64,000 nt of DNA from JADLHS01 sp049840435 (GTDB lineage Bacteria > Verrucomicrobiota > Verrucomicrobiia > Limisphaerales > JADLHS01), in the NCBI GenBank assembly GCA_049840435.1, contig JASGKY010000042.1, forward strand, positions 124,001 to 188,000, read 5' to 3'. Position numbers and translations under genes: made by a program. The notes below the pieces were generated by a model. It ran no database searches and was not told the origin of the DNA. It saw nothing but the letters and a program-made list of their open reading frames with translations. Within the stretch, counting starts at the first letter, position 1. The number at the start of each line of letters is the position of its first letter. Of the stretch, positions 1-9,262 are shown one piece after another.

Positions 1-1043
1 TCTGTCCGTGGACGATTTACGAAGTCTATGGCGACAAACGCGTGTTGGAGCGCCATCTGCCGGCGATGATCAAGTGGGTGGAATTCCTGCGCGTCCACAG
101 CACAAATCTCATCCGCGACAAAGATCGCGGGAACGATTACGGCGACTGGCTTTCCATCAACGCCGATACGCCCAAGGATTTGATCGGCACGGCGTATTTC
201 GCCTATTCGACTCATCTGGTGGCCAAGTCTTGTCGTGTGCTGGGTCGTGAGGCTGACGCGAAGAAATACGAACAATTGTTCGCCGACATTAAAAAGGCGT
301 TCAACGAAAAATATGTTGCGGCGGACGGACGCATCCACGGCAACACGCAGTGCGCCTATCTCATGGCGCTGAAGTTTGAATTGCTGCCGGACGAAATGCG
401 CGAGAGAGCCGCCGCGCATCTTGCGGCTGACATCAAAGCCAAAGGCAATCACCTCTCCACAGGATTCGTTGGCGTGAGTTACCTGCTGCCGGTTTTGACC
501 GAAGCGGGCCAGGCCGACTTGGCCTATCAACTGTTGCTTCAAGACACATTCCCCTCGTGGCTGTTTTCCGTAAAACACGGCGCGACCACGATCTGGGAGC
601 GTTGGGACGGCTGGACGCCCGAGAAAGGATTCCAAGACCCCGGCATGAATTCCTTCAACCACTACTCGCTCGGTTCGTGCGGGGAATATCTGTTTGGTGG
701 CGTAGGCGGCATTCGTCCGGCCAGTCCGGGCTTCAAGACCATTCGCATTGAACCTGTCATCCGCGACGGCTTGGCTTGGGCGAAGGCGAGTTACAACTCG
801 ATCAACGGAAAAATTGCGACGGCTTGGAAACGCGACGGTGAGCGATTGACGTTAGATGTGACCATCCCTGCGAACACTACTGCGACCGTTCACGTGCCAG
901 CCCGTGATGTGACCGACGTCCGCGAGAAAGGCAAACCCATCGCTCAAACTGATGGCGTGAAGTTCCTTCAGATGGAAAACGGAAACGCAGTGCTGGCAGT
1001 CGGCTCAGGCAAATATCAGTTCGTTTCCCAACCTAGTCTGTGA
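1..1043 (+). CDS. Alpha-L-rhamnosidase, GH78 family (5' end outside window)
   Basis: This is the C-terminal half of a GH78 alpha-L-rhamnosidase, which hydrolyses terminal alpha-L-rhamnose from glycans. The frame beginning at base 3 is open and reads CPWTIYEVYGDKR before the first possible GTG at 42, matching the family, so the gene starts upstream of the window. The visible part holds the end of the (alpha/alpha)6 barrel, the motif GATTIWERWDGWTP whose Glu is the proposed general base in characterised GH78 enzymes, and the C-terminal beta-sandwich domain ending in GSGKYQF. The acid-catalyst motif and any signal peptide lie off the edge. The next gene, a second GH78, begins 25 bases later on the same strand, so the two are probably co-transcribed. 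Unlike that neighbour, it carries no extra C-terminal modules. Family assignment is secure; the sugar specificity is inferred. Confidence 0.93.
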   Translation, partial: CPWTIYEVYGDKRVLERHLPAMIKWVEFLRVHSTNLIRDKDRGNDYGDWLSINADTPKDLIGTAYFAYSTHLVAKSCRVLGREADAKKYEQLFADIKKAFNEKYVAADGRIHGNTQCAYLMALKFELLPDEMRERAAAHLAADIKAKGNHLSTGFVGVSYLLPVLTEAGQADLAYQLLLQDTFPSWLFSVKHGATTIWERWDGWTPEKGFQDPGMNSFNHYSLGSCGEYLFGGVGGIRPASPGFKTIRIEPVIRDGLAWAKASYNSINGKIATAWKRDGERLTLDVTIPANTTATVHVPARDVTDVREKGKPIAQTDGVKFLQMENGNAVLAVGSGKYQFVSQPSL

Positions 1044-1068
1044 GCTGATCAAGTCGCTTAAGAAATTC

Positions 1069-4000
1069 ATGCATCAAACGAAAAAAGTGTTTGGCCCGGT
1101 CGCCGCCGGGCTGTTGCTGTTGACTTCACCCATCGCAAATGGGGCATTGCTGCCGGTAGATTTGCGTTGCGAGCAACGGGTAAATCCGCTGGGGATTGGT
1201 GACGTTTTGCCGCGACTTGCTTGGCGGGTGGCAAGCACCAGTCCGGAAACGTTGCGTGGTGAGACACAAAGCGCTTACCAAATTCGTGTCGGCACAGCCG
1301 CTGGTCTGGCGGATGTTTGGGACAGCGGTAAGGTAGCGAGTGCAGCGACCGTAGACATTGGGTATGGCGGACTGCCGTTGACGAGCGGTAAGAAATACTT
1401 TTGGCAAGTGCGCGTTTATGACGGCGACGACAATGTTTCGGGCTGGAGCACCAACGGCATCTGGTCCATGGGCTTGCTTTCAACCAATGACTGGGTGGCG
1501 CAATGGATCGGCTACGACGCAGCCTACAATCTCTCGGCACAGGAAATTAGCGCGAACTCCTTATTCAACACCTCAGGACTAAGTTGGGTCAGCGCCCAAG
1601 GCCAATCGGCCCAGAGCGGAATTCATCAATCCATCTTGCGGAAGAGAATCCTGCTGCCGGGCGGGGCCATTACCAATGCGGTGATGACCTTGCACGCAGA
1701 CAACCGTTGTCACGTGTATGTGAACGGCCAGTTGCTGACCAACTCCGCCCTGCGTTGGGAGGCCACCGCGCGCATCAACGTGACTCCGTGGTTGCAAAGC
1801 GGTGGCACCAACGTGGTGGTTTTGGCGGCAACGAGTGATGATGCGCAACGACCGGCGACCGCCATTGGACGGCTGGTGGTTCAATACAATTCCGGCAGCG
1901 TGACCACCGTGCCAGTGGATACTTCGTGGAAAGCGGCAGCCTGGCCGACGGGCAACTGGACCACAACCAACTATGATGATTCGTCGTGGGGGACACCGGC
2001 AGCGGGCGGTTCGCCGTGGGGCACTCCTGCTCGCAACGACTCGGCTCGAATCCCAGCGCCGTATTTGCGCAAAATGTTTTCCGTCGGACCGGCGGTGAAT
2101 CGTGCCACGGTTTATGTGACGGCGCTCGGCGCGTACGAACTGCGCTTGAACGGGCAGAAGGTCGGCAACGACGTGTTGACACCGGGTTGGACGGAATTTC
2201 GGAAACGAGTCTATTACCAGACCTACGATGTGACCGGATTGGTGCAGAGCGGCGCGAACACGCTGGCGATGCTGTTGGGTGACGGCTGGTTTGCGAGCAA
2301 TCTCGGGTTTAATGGACAGCGGCTGAATTATGGCGGCAAACCGCGCTTGCGCGCGCAACTGGTGTTGGAACTGGCGAATGGCACGACGCAAACCATCGCG
2401 ACCGATAGTTCATGGAAGGCGAGTTACGGCCCCATCCGATTCGGCGACCTGCTGCTCGGATCGGAATACGATGCGCGGCTCGAAATGCCGAACTGGGATC
2501 GGACCAATTTCAATGACTCGGCCTGGTCACCGGTAGTTGTCGGGCTGGACCTAGCGTCGCTGAAATACACCAATGTGACCACGCTGGTCACATCGCAAAT
2601 CACCGGCAATCAGTTGAACTTTCCAGTCAACAACACCACGATGGGAGGTGATCCTGTGCCAAACACAGCAAAAGTGTTGCAGATCATTTATCGAATTGGT
2701 GGCGGGACAAATCAGACGCAGACCTTTGCGGAAAACTCGACCGCTATCCTCAACGGCGGTGGACAGGCATTGATGATTGTCGAAGCGCTCTACGGCGATT
2801 CGGTTTCCATCAGCAACCCCGGCGGCCCGCAAGTGCAGGCCGCCGTCACCGAACCCTCGCGACCGATGGAGACACTGCCAGCGATCAATTTTACCCAGCC
2901 TAAGCCGGGGCGCTACACGTTTGACCTCGGGCAGAACATGGTGGGGTGGGTGCGGTTGAACATCACTGGCAGCGTCGGAGATCGCATCACGGTGCGGCAT
3001 GGCGAGATGTTGAATCCAGACGGAACTGTTTATGTTGCGAACCTACGTGGCGCCAACTCCACTGATTTTTACACGTTCGGAACAAATGGCGCGGTGGTCT
3101 ATGAACCGCGATTTACTTTCCATGGCTTCCGTTACGTCGAGATCACAGGGCTATCCGTGCCGCCAACAATAAACTCGGTGACCGGGATCGTCGTGAACTC
3201 GGAGATGCGGCGGACCGGCGACTTCGCGTGTTCGAGTCCTTTGGTAAACCAGCTTTTTCACAACATCATCTGGGGGCAGAAGGGAAATTATCTGGAAGTG
3301 CCGACGGATTGTCCGCAGCGCGATGAACGGCTCGGTTGGACTGGTGACGCGGAATTCTTTGTGCCGACCGCCGCCTACAACTTCGATGTGCAAAACTTCT
3401 TCCGGCGCTGGCTGGTGGCGTTGTGCGACGACTCGCAATTCGCCGACGGCAGCTACGCGAACGTCGCGCCGGACCTCGGGGCCGGAGGCCGGGCGGCGGC
3501 GTGGCAGGATGCGGCCTGGATTTGCACCCACACCATGTATTTGAGCTACGGCGATACAAACCTCATCGCGGCGCACTACGAGTCGTTCAAGAAGCTTGGC
3601 AACTTTCTCGCCAGCTATTCGTCCGGTTACAGCATCAACAGTCTGCCCGGCGATTTTGGTGATTGGGTCAACCTTGGCGGTGGGGCGACGGGGCGGGTGA
3701 TTGACACGGCTTTCTACGCTTACTACGCGCAAGCAATGGCAGAAATGTCCACAGCGCTAGGCAAGACTGTCGAGGCGGCAGCTTACGCTACATTACGCAA
3801 TAACATCGCGGCGGCATTCGCAACTTTCTTCAATCAAGACGGCACGTTTGCGGAAAGCGGAAACAGCCAGACAGCGTATGCGCTGGCATTCACTTTGGGA
3901 CTGGTGCCAGACAACCTTCGCAGCCAGGTGACGCAGAAATTTGCGAACACCATCGCTGCATTTGGGAATCATCTGGCTACCGGTTTCATTGGCACGCCGC

Positions 4001-6303
4001 GGTTGTTGCCCGCGTTGCATCTAGCCGGTCGCGACGATCTCGCCTACACTTTGTTGTTGCAGGAGACGTACCCCTCGTGGCTCTTTCAGGTGAACTTGGG
4101 CGCGACAACGATGTGGGAACGCTGGGATGGTTGGACGCCCGGCGGCGGCTTCCAAACCATCGGCATGAATTCGTTCAACCACTATTCATTTGGTGCCGTA
4201 GGCGAATATCTTTACGGTAACGTCGGCGGCATTCGTCCAGGCAGTCCGGGTTACAAGACCGTGCGCATCCAGCCGGTGCCGGGTAAAGGGTTGACTTGGG
4301 CCAAAACACGCCTCGACTCAGTTCGCGGCAACATCACAACCGCGTGGACTAATTCTAGCGGAATTTTCACTTTGAAAACGGAGGTTCCGCCAAACACGAC
4401 CGCGCAGATTTTTGTGCCGACTACCAACGCCCTGAGCATTACCGAGAGCGGTATGCCGGCTACAAATTCACCCGGAGTTACGTATCTCGGCACAACCAAC
4501 AATCACGCCGTCTTCAGCGTTGGCTCTGGCCACTACCAATGGTCTTCCGCTTACGCAATCCCAGAGCCGCCGGGCGTTGTAATTACGGCAACAAATCAGA
4601 CAGGCATGACGGTACCGTTCACTCCGAGTTGGGGACTCGTGACCAATGGCAGTCTGCTTGCAGGCAAGTTGCCGACCAGCTCTACGGGAAGTTTCAATCA
4701 GGAAAGCCAGCTTGGAAACCGATCGGTGAACTCGCTAACGACGGGTGGCAGTCTGCAAATTCTCACCAGCGGCAGCCCCACCACCACGAGTTCAAACTAC
4801 GTAACCTGCGGTAACAACGGCGGCACCTCGGCAACGTACACGCTGACCGGCTCCACCAACGGTTACGATCTTACCAACATCGTCGTCTATGGCGGCTGGG
4901 GTGATAACGGACGCGATCAGCAAGCCTACACAATCTATTATTCCACCATGGCGGCCCCGACGAATTTCATGTCGCTCGCTACAGTGAATTACAACCCGGC
5001 CATCGGCAGTGGCATTCCGTCCGCAACTCGCATTTCAATCACCTACTCAACGGGTGTGCTGGCCCAAAATGTAGCGGCGTTGAAATTCGATTTCAGCACA
5101 CCCAGCTCAGAAAACGGCTACTGCGGATACACAGAATTGACTGCCTTTGGCAGTCCATCGCTTCCGCCACCCAGCCTGCCCGGCTTGTGGACGAACACCC
5201 AGCCCGTCACAGCGAGCATGATGGTAGGCGATCAAGTCTCGTTCACTGCTGCTTTTGGCGGAGACGGGCCGCTGACCTATCAGTGGCAAAAGATCGGCAG
5301 TGGAAACACCAACAATCTTCCGGGCGAAACAAACCTAACGCTCACCCTCGTAAATCTTCAAGCAAGCGATGCTGGTTCTTATCGGCTAGTGGCGTCCAAT
5401 CTGGCTGGGGTGACGGCCAGTGCTCCAGCAGCACTAACTGTTTCCAGTATGCCGGTGCCCGTGAATAACATCATCACCCGCACAGCGCACCAGACGGGCT
5501 TGGGCGGCAACACGTTTTATCCCACTTGGTCGGTCGAGACCCATGGCAGTCTCATTGCCGCTATCGCGCCTGACACGGCGACGGGAGATTTCAGCCGCGA
5601 AATTGTGGGGCGCGACGTGGGCAAGCTCACCCTAGATCACGACTTGGGATTGAAGCTGGTCTCCGGCAGTCCAGGATTTCCCGTCACCACCACCTCGAAC
5701 TATGTGACGTGCGGCAACGGGAATGGCGCAGGATCGTCGCTCATCTACGCACTGCCGAATTCCACAAACGGATACAATTTGACCAACATCACGGTCTATG
5801 GCGGTTGGGCGGACACTGGTCGCGATCAACAAGCCTATTCTGTCTCGTATGCGACCGTGAACAATCCCGGAAACTTCATTCCATTGACGTCCATTAATTT
5901 CAATCCGACCGTCGGAGGCGCGATCCAATCGGCCACGCGCATTTCACTTTTGTCGGTAACTGGGACGCTCGCCACCAACGTCGCTGCATTACAATTCGAT
6001 TTCACCGCGCCTAGTTCTGAAAACGGCTACTGCGGTTACGCCGGCATTGCTGTTTTTGGATCGCCCACTGTTCCGCCCGTAGTCCCAACGACAATGAGCG
6101 CGGTCATGCTGGGGAACGACAATTTTAGGTTGGACGTTACAGGGCTGGTGGCGGGCCGAAACTACCAGATCCAAAGTTCCACGAACCTCGCTTCGTCCAT
6201 CTGGCAGACAGAGACAAACTTCGTGGCGACGCAGGCGTCATTTTTTTTGACGATCTCGACCTTGTTTCCAGGGCAGCGGTTTTTTCGGACCGTTGGTTAC
6301 TGA
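1069..6303 (+). CDS. Large multi-domain secreted alpha-L-rhamnosidase (GH78)
   Basis: A 1744-residue secreted alpha-L-rhamnosidase. Residues 1-26 form a signal peptide ending in IANGA. An Fn3-like N-terminal domain follows, then an extra ligand-binding-like insert around 150-310 and the usual GH78 beta-sandwiches to about 710. The (alpha/alpha)6 catalytic barrel contains CPQRDERLGWTGDAEFF near 749-764, with the acid Glu in DER, and GATTMWERWDGW near 1012-1023. After the normal GH78 end at about 1160 come two homologous repeats (about 1170-1362 and 1460-1668) separated by an Ig-like domain (about 1368-1455) with the motif DAGSYRLVASN. The last 70 residues are a C-terminal module shared with other secreted proteins here, ending FFRTVGY. 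GH78 enzymes are usually 900-1100 residues, so about 600 residues are accessory. It lies in a three-gene plus-strand unit with gaps of 25 and 21 bases. Confidence 0.93.
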   Translation: MHQTKKVFGPVAAGLLLLTSPIANGALLPVDLRCEQRVNPLGIGDVLPRLAWRVASTSPETLRGETQSAYQIRVGTAAGLADVWDSGKVASAATVDIGYGGLPLTSGKKYFWQVRVYDGDDNVSGWSTNGIWSMGLLSTNDWVAQWIGYDAAYNLSAQEISANSLFNTSGLSWVSAQGQSAQSGIHQSILRKRILLPGGAITNAVMTLHADNRCHVYVNGQLLTNSALRWEATARINVTPWLQSGGTNVVVLAATSDDAQRPATAIGRLVVQYNSGSVTTVPVDTSWKAAAWPTGNWTTTNYDDSSWGTPAAGGSPWGTPARNDSARIPAPYLRKMFSVGPAVNRATVYVTALGAYELRLNGQKVGNDVLTPGWTEFRKRVYYQTYDVTGLVQSGANTLAMLLGDGWFASNLGFNGQRLNYGGKPRLRAQLVLELANGTTQTIATDSSWKASYGPIRFGDLLLGSEYDARLEMPNWDRTNFNDSAWSPVVVGLDLASLKYTNVTTLVTSQITGNQLNFPVNNTTMGGDPVPNTAKVLQIIYRIGGGTNQTQTFAENSTAILNGGGQALMIVEALYGDSVSISNPGGPQVQAAVTEPSRPMETLPAINFTQPKPGRYTFDLGQNMVGWVRLNITGSVGDRITVRHGEMLNPDGTVYVANLRGANSTDFYTFGTNGAVVYEPRFTFHGFRYVEITGLSVPPTINSVTGIVVNSEMRRTGDFACSSPLVNQLFHNIIWGQKGNYLEVPTDCPQRDERLGWTGDAEFFVPTAAYNFDVQNFFRRWLVALCDDSQFADGSYANVAPDLGAGGRAAAWQDAAWICTHTMYLSYGDTNLIAAHYESFKKLGNFLASYSSGYSINSLPGDFGDWVNLGGGATGRVIDTAFYAYYAQAMAEMSTALGKTVEAAAYATLRNNIAAAFATFFNQDGTFAESGNSQTAYALAFTLGLVPDNLRSQVTQKFANTIAAFGNHLATGFIGTPRLLPALHLAGRDDLAYTLLLQETYPSWLFQVNLGATTMWERWDGWTPGGGFQTIGMNSFNHYSFGAVGEYLYGNVGGIRPGSPGYKTVRIQPVPGKGLTWAKTRLDSVRGNITTAWTNSSGIFTLKTEVPPNTTAQIFVPTTNALSITESGMPATNSPGVTYLGTTNNHAVFSVGSGHYQWSSAYAIPEPPGVVITATNQTGMTVPFTPSWGLVTNGSLLAGKLPTSSTGSFNQESQLGNRSVNSLTTGGSLQILTSGSPTTTSSNYVTCGNNGGTSATYTLTGSTNGYDLTNIVVYGGWGDNGRDQQAYTIYYSTMAAPTNFMSLATVNYNPAIGSGIPSATRISITYSTGVLAQNVAALKFDFSTPSSENGYCGYTELTAFGSPSLPPPSLPGLWTNTQPVTASMMVGDQVSFTAAFGGDGPLTYQWQKIGSGNTNNLPGETNLTLTLVNLQASDAGSYRLVASNLAGVTASAPAALTVSSMPVPVNNIITRTAHQTGLGGNTFYPTWSVETHGSLIAAIAPDTATGDFSREIVGRDVGKLTLDHDLGLKLVSGSPGFPVTTTSNYVTCGNGNGAGSSLIYALPNSTNGYNLTNITVYGGWADTGRDQQAYSVSYATVNNPGNFIPLTSINFNPTVGGAIQSATRISLLSVTGTLATNVAALQFDFTAPSSENGYCGYAGIAVFGSPTVPPVVPTTMSAVMLGNDNFRLDVTGLVAGRNYQIQSSTNLASSIWQTETNFVATQASFFLTISTLFPGQRFFRTVGY
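4570..5156 (+). repeat. First copy of a duplicated ~190-residue domain in the GH78 protein
   Basis: This segment encodes a domain that recurs at 5449-6070. Both copies share TTTSNYVTCGN, STNGYDLTNI or STNGYNLTNI, VYGGW followed by GRDQQAY, SATRIS, and a closing SSENGYCGY. No standard family was recognised. The invariant Cys and the Gly/aromatic-rich end suggest a compact beta-sandwich that could bind carbohydrate, but that is inference. Confidence 0.8.
5449..6070 (+). repeat. Second copy of the duplicated ~190-residue domain
   Basis: This copy is homologous to 4570-5156 and separated from it by an Ig-like domain. The copies match along their whole length but differ at many positions, so the duplication is old rather than an assembly artefact. 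It is followed directly by the C-terminal FFRT module. Confidence 0.8.
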
Positions 6304-6324
6304 TCTTACGGAGCGTAGAAAACC

Positions 6325-8019
6325 ATGACAAAGTTCACAATCTGGCTTTTAAGTGTGTTGCTGCTGAATGTCTCGCTTCACGCTGTCGAAAAGGCGCCGC
6401 AGCCGCGCATTGTCAATATTTACAACTTCATTCGGAATTCGGACTTTCGACTGGAGAACTCCGAGGAACGCATGTTCGATTGTACCCGGCGGCAGGTCGA
6501 ATTACTCAGGAGTGTCAATCTGCCGGCCACGTGGGCGTTGCAGTACGATGCGTTGATCAATCCGCGTTACCCCAAGTTGCTCAAAGAGCAGTTGGGAACA
6601 AATGACGAGATTGGAGCTTGGTGGGAAATTCCGAGGCAACTGGCGGAAAAGGCCGGGCTGAAATGGCGGGGTCGCCATGACTGGGATCCGGAAGCACACG
6701 TGGGATTTTCTCCTGGCTACTCACCAGAGGAGCGCCGGAAACTCGTGGATGTTTACATGGCCGAGTTCAAGGCGAACTTCGGCTTTTATCCAAAAACAGT
6801 CGGCTCTTGGTTCATTGATGAAGTGACACTGGAATACATGGCGGAAAAATATGGCGTCATTGCTTCGTGTAATTGCAAGGATCAGATCGGGACGGATTTT
6901 TACACGTTGTGGGGCGGATACTGGAATCAGGCCTACTATCCGAGCCGAGTAAATTCTTATATGCCTGCGCAGACGCGCAAAGGACAGATTGATATTCCGA
7001 TCTTCCGCATGTTGGGCAGCGATCCCATCTATCAACATGGCACGACCCCTGGATTAATTTCCTTGGAGCCGGTGTACACCCCGGGCGGCGGGTTGCCCCA
7101 GTGGGTGGACTGGTTCATGAAGAGTCTAGTGGAACAACCGTCCCTAGCTTTCGCTTATACACAGGCGGGCCAAGAAAACTCGTTCACTTGGGAGCCAGTG
7201 GCGAAGGGATTGGCATATCAGTTCAATTTGTTTGCCAAGATGGCGAAAGCCGGCCAAATCCGGGTCGAGACGTTGGAACAATCAGGCCGCTGGTTTCGCA
7301 AACAATTTCGCGTCACACCGCCGACATCCATGGCGGCATTGCAAGACTGGAAAAACGAAGGCCGTAAAACCGTTTGGTATAGCAGCCGTTATTACCGGTT
7401 GAATGTGCTATGGGAGAAAGACTCACTCTTCATCCGAGATATCCATTGCTTTGACGAAAAACTTGTCGCCCCAACACATCGCGTCCCACTGCGGGCGAGC
7501 ACGCTGACATACGAAACCTTGCCGATTGTGGACTGGGCGGTCTGGTCAGCCTCCGGCACCGTGCGGGCCGGTCTGTGGCCGGTCATGCTGGGATCGAACT
7601 CCACGAAAGTTTCTATGCAACCCGACGGCTTGCCTGTTGTAAAAGAAATGAATGCAACTGATCTGAGGATTGATCAACCGCTCAAAGGCGGCGGGAACTT
7701 CTCCATCGTATGCCGGGAAGATCGCGTTGAAATCACAGGGCTGGATCGTGACGGGAAGCCATTGTCCTGGGCTTGTCAAATCATCGGGGGCGACCGGCTG
7801 AAGTCTATGATTAAACAGGTCAATCCAACCAGTATTGCCCTAAGTCATTCCGGCGTGGACTACAAATTAAAGCTGGGCGCGCACTCCGGATCATGCCAAC
7901 AGCTTGAGGATGGCAACTTACAGTTGCAGCCTAATCAAAATGGCATGCTGACTTTGAAACTCGATACCACCAGTGTCAACGCAACAACATCACAAAGGGC
8001 CAAGTCAACCAATCAATGA
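6325..8019 (+). CDS. Secreted DUF3863/DUF3864-like protein, possible carbohydrate-active enzyme
   Basis: A 564-residue protein with a signal peptide (residues 1-20, WLLSVLLLNVSLHA). The first half (about 25-260) has the character of a NodB/GH57-like alpha/beta barrel: an early LPATWALQYDAL strand, a GAWWEIP motif, HDWDPEAHVGFSPGY rich in possible metal ligands, and FIDEVTLEYMAEKYG. This resembles the DUF3863 domain (with DUF3864 behind it) known from gut Bacteroides polysaccharide loci; the match is from memory. The second half is beta-rich and may bind sugar. The gene starts 21 bases after a GH78 rhamnosidase and is the last gene of that plus-strand unit, which suggests a role in the same rhamnose-containing glycan. 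Its biochemical activity is unknown. It lacks the C-terminal FFRL-type module of the neighbouring GH78. Confidence 0.6.
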   Translation: MTKFTIWLLSVLLLNVSLHAVEKAPQPRIVNIYNFIRNSDFRLENSEERMFDCTRRQVELLRSVNLPATWALQYDALINPRYPKLLKEQLGTNDEIGAWWEIPRQLAEKAGLKWRGRHDWDPEAHVGFSPGYSPEERRKLVDVYMAEFKANFGFYPKTVGSWFIDEVTLEYMAEKYGVIASCNCKDQIGTDFYTLWGGYWNQAYYPSRVNSYMPAQTRKGQIDIPIFRMLGSDPIYQHGTTPGLISLEPVYTPGGGLPQWVDWFMKSLVEQPSLAFAYTQAGQENSFTWEPVAKGLAYQFNLFAKMAKAGQIRVETLEQSGRWFRKQFRVTPPTSMAALQDWKNEGRKTVWYSSRYYRLNVLWEKDSLFIRDIHCFDEKLVAPTHRVPLRASTLTYETLPIVDWAVWSASGTVRAGLWPVMLGSNSTKVSMQPDGLPVVKEMNATDLRIDQPLKGGGNFSIVCREDRVEITGLDRDGKPLSWACQIIGGDRLKSMIKQVNPTSIALSHSGVDYKLKLGAHSGSCQQLEDGNLQLQPNQNGMLTLKLDTTSVNATTSQRAKSTNQ

Positions 8020-8428
8020 ACAAGCGCAGGGACTGTAGTCCGTGTAGAAATACTGAAACGCCACAATTGCTTTTCGCGCCACTGCCCACGACGCAGCAGT
8101 CGCACTATCACCACCGCCCGGCACGAGCGACTTATTTATGTAATTTGGTAAAATTGCAAAGGCCGACACTGCGGTAATTGAGCCTCCATATAATTTCTCC
8201 ATTATGGGATAACATCGCACACGCTTTGTCACCTTCCTACAGTCGCCCCGAGCTGAATTTCATATCGGTCAGGAGCAGCACAACGCTGCGCTTTAGTTGA
8301 TGGAATGGCGCCAAAGCCGGTTTGTTTTCCTACAATGTGATGACTTTGACCAACACCGGCACAGTGGATTTCGACTGGTTTCACGCCAACAGTGGGAGCT
8401 AAGTCGTCGCACTGATTGTGCGCTGGGT
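8020..8428. other. Intergenic region between convergent units, with a gene remnant
   Basis: This 409-base stretch lies between the end of the plus-strand GH78 unit and the end of a minus-strand pseudopilin gene. Apart from the GH43 remnant at 8301-8402, no coding sequence was recognised in any frame. There is a small perfect palindrome (ggact/agtcc) near 8026 and a 5-bp hairpin at 8408-8422. Neither has a convincing T-run, so no terminator is called. Confidence 0.5.
8301..8402 (+). pseudogene. Remnant of a GH43-type glycosidase C-terminus
   Basis: The frame 8301-8402 reads WNGAKAGLFSYN followed by GTVDFDWFHANSGS and a stop. Many GH43 beta-xylosidase/arabinofuranosidase proteins end their C-terminal concanavalin-like domain with W-x-GAK-x-GLF and then G-x-x-DFDWF. 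The match covers both motifs at a natural spacing. An in-frame stop lies immediately upstream (8298-8300), and no further GH43 sequence was found before it, so only about 33 codons remain. This looks like the tail of a deleted gene beside a glycosidase cluster. Confidence 0.5.
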
Positions 8429-9262
8429 TTATCTGGGAACGGTCGACATCGAGGAAAGCCAAGTCATGTCCGCGACAAATCCCGCATCCGAGCTTACCAC
8501 TGCACCGCCGGATGAATTAGGCGTCACTGTGACAGTGGATTGCCATTTTCGCACCGTCGAATGTCCGTCGGCGAAGCTCAAGCCGGAAGCGCGACCGTGA
8601 TAGGATGCTGGCTGATCCACAGCTTGCGCGATTCCCGGAGCTGGCACCGGCAACATGATCACCGCAAAAGCCGCATCATTTATGGTGACCGGATTTTCAT
8701 CAATGAACACCCAGGTGTCTGTGGGTTTTCGGATTTCGCCCAGCTTCTTGTAGGTCCAATACGGAATGGACGGCGTGAGGGTACTCAGCCATTGGCCGGA
8801 GGAAAACGTCTGGCTGCAGGAATAACTGCGCAAGCGCGGCGCGCCGCCGCTGGGATATTGCGTCGAATTGTCCGCCGGGCAGCGGTATGCCTTCAGCGTC
8901 GGCGCATAAGACCAGAGCAGCCCCGCCTTGAGGATGAACTCATTGGTCGTATCCGTCAGACCGTAGCGCATGTTGTTATCAACCCAATACTTTCCCCATT
9001 CACTGGCAGGATCTTGCGCGGTTGCACTGGTGGTGTTCACCGGCGCTATGAAATCATTGTTGTCCTGTGCGTACAGCACCCAGGCCAGCGAAAGCTGCTT
9101 CGTGTTGTTCATGCATGCAATGCCCAACGCCTTCTGCTTCGCCTTGCTCAGGGCGGGCAACAGCATAGCCGCCAGAATGGCAATGATGGCGATGACGACG
9201 AGTAGTTCAATGAGAGTGAAGGCCCGGCGCGCTTCAGAATGAAATCGAATCGTGTGCTTCAT
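8429..9262 (-). CDS. Pseudopilin-like protein with H-X9-DG domain
   Basis: A 277-residue protein with a type II/IV prepilin N-terminus: basic leader MKHTIRFHSEARRA, then FTLIELLVVIAIIAILAAM with Glu at +5, the site read by prepilin peptidase. The residue before the cut is Ala rather than the usual Gly. A soluble domain follows, and near the C-terminus H-GRASGLSFA-DG matches the H-X9-DG motif typical of this family in Verrucomicrobia, Planctomycetes and Lentisphaerae. The start codon overlaps the TGA of the upstream GH2 beta-mannosidase in an ATGA at 9259-9262, implying translational coupling. Members of this family occur in many copies per genome and their function is not established. A role in presenting or exporting the partner enzyme is conjecture from the coupling. 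Confidence 0.85.
   Translation of the reverse strand: MKHTIRFHSEARRAFTLIELLVVIAIIAILAAMLLPALSKAKQKALGIACMNNTKQLSLAWVLYAQDNNDFIAPVNTTSATAQDPASEWGKYWVDNNMRYGLTDTTNEFILKAGLLWSYAPTLKAYRCPADNSTQYPSGGAPRLRSYSCSQTFSSGQWLSTLTPSIPYWTYKKLGEIRKPTDTWVFIDENPVTINDAAFAVIMLPVPAPGIAQAVDQPASYHGRASGLSFADGHSTVRKWQSTVTVTPNSSGGAVVSSDAGFVADMTWLSSMSTVPR

Noticed and set aside
1579..2391. Minus-strand ORF of 270 codons opposite the GH78 gene
   Set aside because: It is a shadow of the GH78 coding frame; Arg/His-rich, without motifs.
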